NCBI RefSeq assembly: GCF_932526225.1
Contig: NC_064046.1
Coordinates: forward strand, 4,885,306-4,949,305
Direction: 5' to 3'
Source of the DNA: Nematostella vectensis
Lineage: Eukaryota; Cnidaria; Anthozoa; Actiniaria; Edwardsiidae
Length of the DNA: 64,000 nt
The notes below the pieces were generated by a model. The model searched no databases. It was not told the DNA's origin and was given only the letters and a program-made list of their open reading frames with translations. A program made the position numbers and the translations under genes. Below are positions 62,301-64,000 of the stretch, in pieces; position 1 is the stretch's first letter, and every line of letters begins with the position of its first letter.

Positions 62301-63991
62301 ATGGATCTTTAAGAGCAACCTTATTTGAAATTGATATAAACATATCACATTAAAGTGGGATGATTCATACCTGCCAGTAACCCACAGAAAGATATAGCCA
62401 TTGTCCTGAAGAGAGGGGACGCTAAGGTTCCTCATCTCATCATCAGACATTGTCCCATAAGGCAGCTACCAACAAGATTACGAGGCAATAAGAATATGAT
62501 AAAAAAGAGGACATCTTTAAACCTATGGCAAGGGCTGGACTGAGTAATCGCAGGACTTCAGACCTAAGCCAAGAATGTATATTTCTATGTTTGTCGGATG
62601 AAATATCATAAAAAAAAGACAAATGTGAAATTTCTCAGTTACCTCCATGTGGATGTCCCAAGGAGGGTCGGCCATGATAACGGAAAACTTCCCAAGAACG
62701 TCCATCTGAAGTGAGCGCACATCGCAAGATATCCACTAAAACAGTAATGAAAGGGTGTGGCAAGCTGCTGAGGAACTGATATTCTTATCCTTTTTGTATC
62801 TGAATTTTTAGCACCTGGAATTGACCGTGGTGGATCCATGTGGGATTAGCACCTGCTCAGATAAAAATTTTAAAAGAAATGTGTGGGGTGTACAAAATTC
62901 CCCAGATTTACCTCCTGGCATACTGTATGTTTTATGTGTTAGTGCAACCCCGCCCCCCCTTTCCCATCAAGAGATTTTCCCCTGATTAAATAATTTAACT
63001 GTTACTAACTGTGTTTTTGAGATTATATATGAATAAACCTATTCAATCATGTCTCATTGCATTACTTCATGGTTGCAAATACCGTAAACATAATTTTAGC
63101 CTTGGTGGTGGGCTATCAAAGGTACTCCGGTTATTTCGCCTACAAGGCTGTCTTGCACATGTCTATAGGAGTCGCTTCGCCCACAAATCAAGGGTTGAAT
63201 CAGAAACATATTGAGTGAAATAAACATAATTCATTCAAAGGGGTCTTATTGGAAGCTGGGTGCAAAAATGAGCATCTGAAGTGAATGATGAACATATATA
63301 ATAAGATTCAGTTCTCAGGTTTTAGAACAGATATACACAATGTTGTTTACGCCACTAAACAGCTATATGTAGATTTAAAAGACATAGATTTTGCAATTGA
63401 CATGTGACCCACAATTTATGGAGGGTAATAAGTTAGATTTTTACAGTATTCAACCTATGAAGATAATTAATTATTATATCAATAATTATAATAATTATAT
63501 CAACCACCTACCTGTGGAGGATAGAGAATAATTTTCCCAGAATCTTCCTTTGATGATGAGACCTATAAAAAGACAATTAAAAGGTCTCAGTTCATGATAA
63601 AATGCTGTGCCAAATACAATTTTATAGCTAAAGAATTAGAGTTTATAATGAAGTGGGTTGCATTTGTAAATCTTTTATGATTGACAAAAAACATATAATG
63701 TACCGCCAAGTTCCTGATACAGAAGGAAAACAATTGTGTTTTTTACATGTTATGGTCAATTGAAATGTTGTGACCCAAATGTGAAATTTCAAGAGCATAA
63801 TTAAACTTGCATTTAATTTGACATTGTGATTTTTTTACAAAATAAATAAGTCTATTGGTGATTTTAAAAGAGATCTTAAAAGATTATTTGCAAAAAAGCC
63901 TACCAATTACCTCATCTTTTAGCTTGTCTTTCTCCATTTCTTCTTTCCTCTTCATTGCCATGTCATTATAATCTACCTCATAATGTACATA
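50348..63991 (-). CDS. METTL3: N6-adenosine-methyltransferase catalytic subunit METTL3 (3' part)
   Basis: METTL3 transfers methyl groups from SAM to adenosine N6 in mRNA, as a heterodimer with METTL14. Ten exons in transcript order: 63991-63911, 63562-63512, 62735-62643, 62465-62371, 61816-61778, 61437-61329, 58790-58725, 53804-53729, 50755-50719 and 50459-50348. They give 252 residues, all in phase. Seen are YVHYE of the zinc-finger end, YPPQWISCDV, the catalytic [74 protein letters not shown] and [10 protein letters not shown], ending in TKKPS. The N-terminal half is beyond the right edge. Introns after exons 6, 7 and 8 hold huge tandem arrays, stretching this part to 13.6 kb. Confidence 0.96.
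50816..53715. repeat. 23-bp minisatellite in METTL3 intron, beside a splice donor
   Basis: More than 100 copies of a 23-bp unit (ctccatacagacctctcaca plus tca). Two non-repeat inserts (about 52447-52600 and 53474-53640, nearly identical) reveal an approximately 1.03-kb higher-order duplication. The array reaches the donor of the exon 53804-53729, whose first intron bases (gtttgtatggag) match the unit. Confidence 0.92.
53836..58285. repeat. 39-bp minisatellite in METTL3 intron, beside a splice acceptor
   Basis: About 114 copies of a 39-bp unit (atactcattcactaggaaat then accaatactcgctagtaac). The unit is divisible by 3, so long frames on both strands spell a 13-residue repeat. A rare variant (cgccattaacatactcct) near 54235, 54898 and 57043 marks a larger repeat block. 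The last partial unit runs into the acceptor at 53805. Confidence 0.93.
58830..61322. mobile_element. Inverted-repeat element with 24-bp arrays in both arms, METTL3 intron
   Basis: The left arm (about 58830-59290) has a 24-bp array (gatgtatgatgggatatcag plus gaca), then a unique block. The right arm (about 60640-61322) is its inverted copy, with the block around gccacaatctcccacaaagg and the array. Together they occupy the intron almost from donor to acceptor. The interior (59290-60640) holds no recognised protein. Confidence 0.8.
59855..60177. mobile_element. Nested MITE with G-rich/C-rich ends
   Basis: gggggaggggggtgaatagg on the left and its complement on the right bracket about 320 bp full of cggattt/cggatc variants. 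Confidence 0.65.
61438..63910. other. Remaining METTL3 introns
   Basis: Apart from the exons listed for METTL3, these AT-rich introns show no gene, array or clear mobile element. Confidence 0.4.
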
Positions 63992-64000
63992 CTATAAAAA

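Overview
The window looks like a gene-dense, AT-rich metazoan genome with many introns. An anthozoan cnidarian (sea anemone or coral) is the most likely source. That is an inference from single-copy orthologues very close to vertebrate proteins and from the repeat content, which includes a Penelope-like element with hammerhead ribozymes. No species diagnosis was possible. The genes were rebuilt by hand from splice sites, reading phase and recognisable protein families.

Layout, left to right. 1-1060: decayed Penelope-like retroelement, with three hammerhead ribozymes and a 78-bp-arm palindrome. 1128-1393 (-): first three coding exons of NEDD8, two of them only 18 nt, divergent from SSR1 (TRAP-alpha, 2020-6103, +). 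7685-13490 (+): ZFTRAF1/CYHR1, a zinc-finger TRAF-type protein. 14150-20298 (-): a TMEM276-like membrane protein whose 5.5-kb intron is almost entirely a TTAA-flanked element. 20519-25141 (+): LENG1, sharing a bidirectional promoter with TMEM276. 25668-29733 (-): USB1, the U6 snRNA phosphodiesterase. 29844-48099: an 18.26-kb transposable element. About 48.6-50.0 kb: truncated non-LTR retrotransposon. 50348-63991 (-): METTL3, the m6A methyltransferase catalytic subunit, 3' ten exons, with its 5' end beyond the window.

The standout feature is the 18,256-bp element at 29844-48099. It sits about 110 bp upstream of the USB1 start codon and is flanked by a perfect 8-bp target duplication (CTTGATTT). 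Its ends are inverted copies of a 37-bp tip followed by kilobases of a 19-bp minisatellite in opposite orientation: 6.8 kb on the left and 3.4 kb on the right. Inside is a four-exon gene with its own promoter motif and poly(A) signal. It encodes a Cys/His-rich N-terminus, a DDE transposase-like core, an OTU protease-like domain, a CXC (tesmin-like) cysteine cluster and a PHD finger, with two single-base frameshifts.

A second theme is tandem repeats tied to splice sites. In LENG1, SSR1 and METTL3, minisatellites start at an intron boundary and their units carry copies of the adjacent splice site. The long uninterrupted reading frames over these arrays (up to 2296 codons) are repeat artefacts, not genes. 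The housekeeping genes serve neddylation, ER translocation, U6 snRNA 3'-end processing and mRNA methylation. They share promoter motifs (NRF1-like, YY1-like) but do not form a single pathway.
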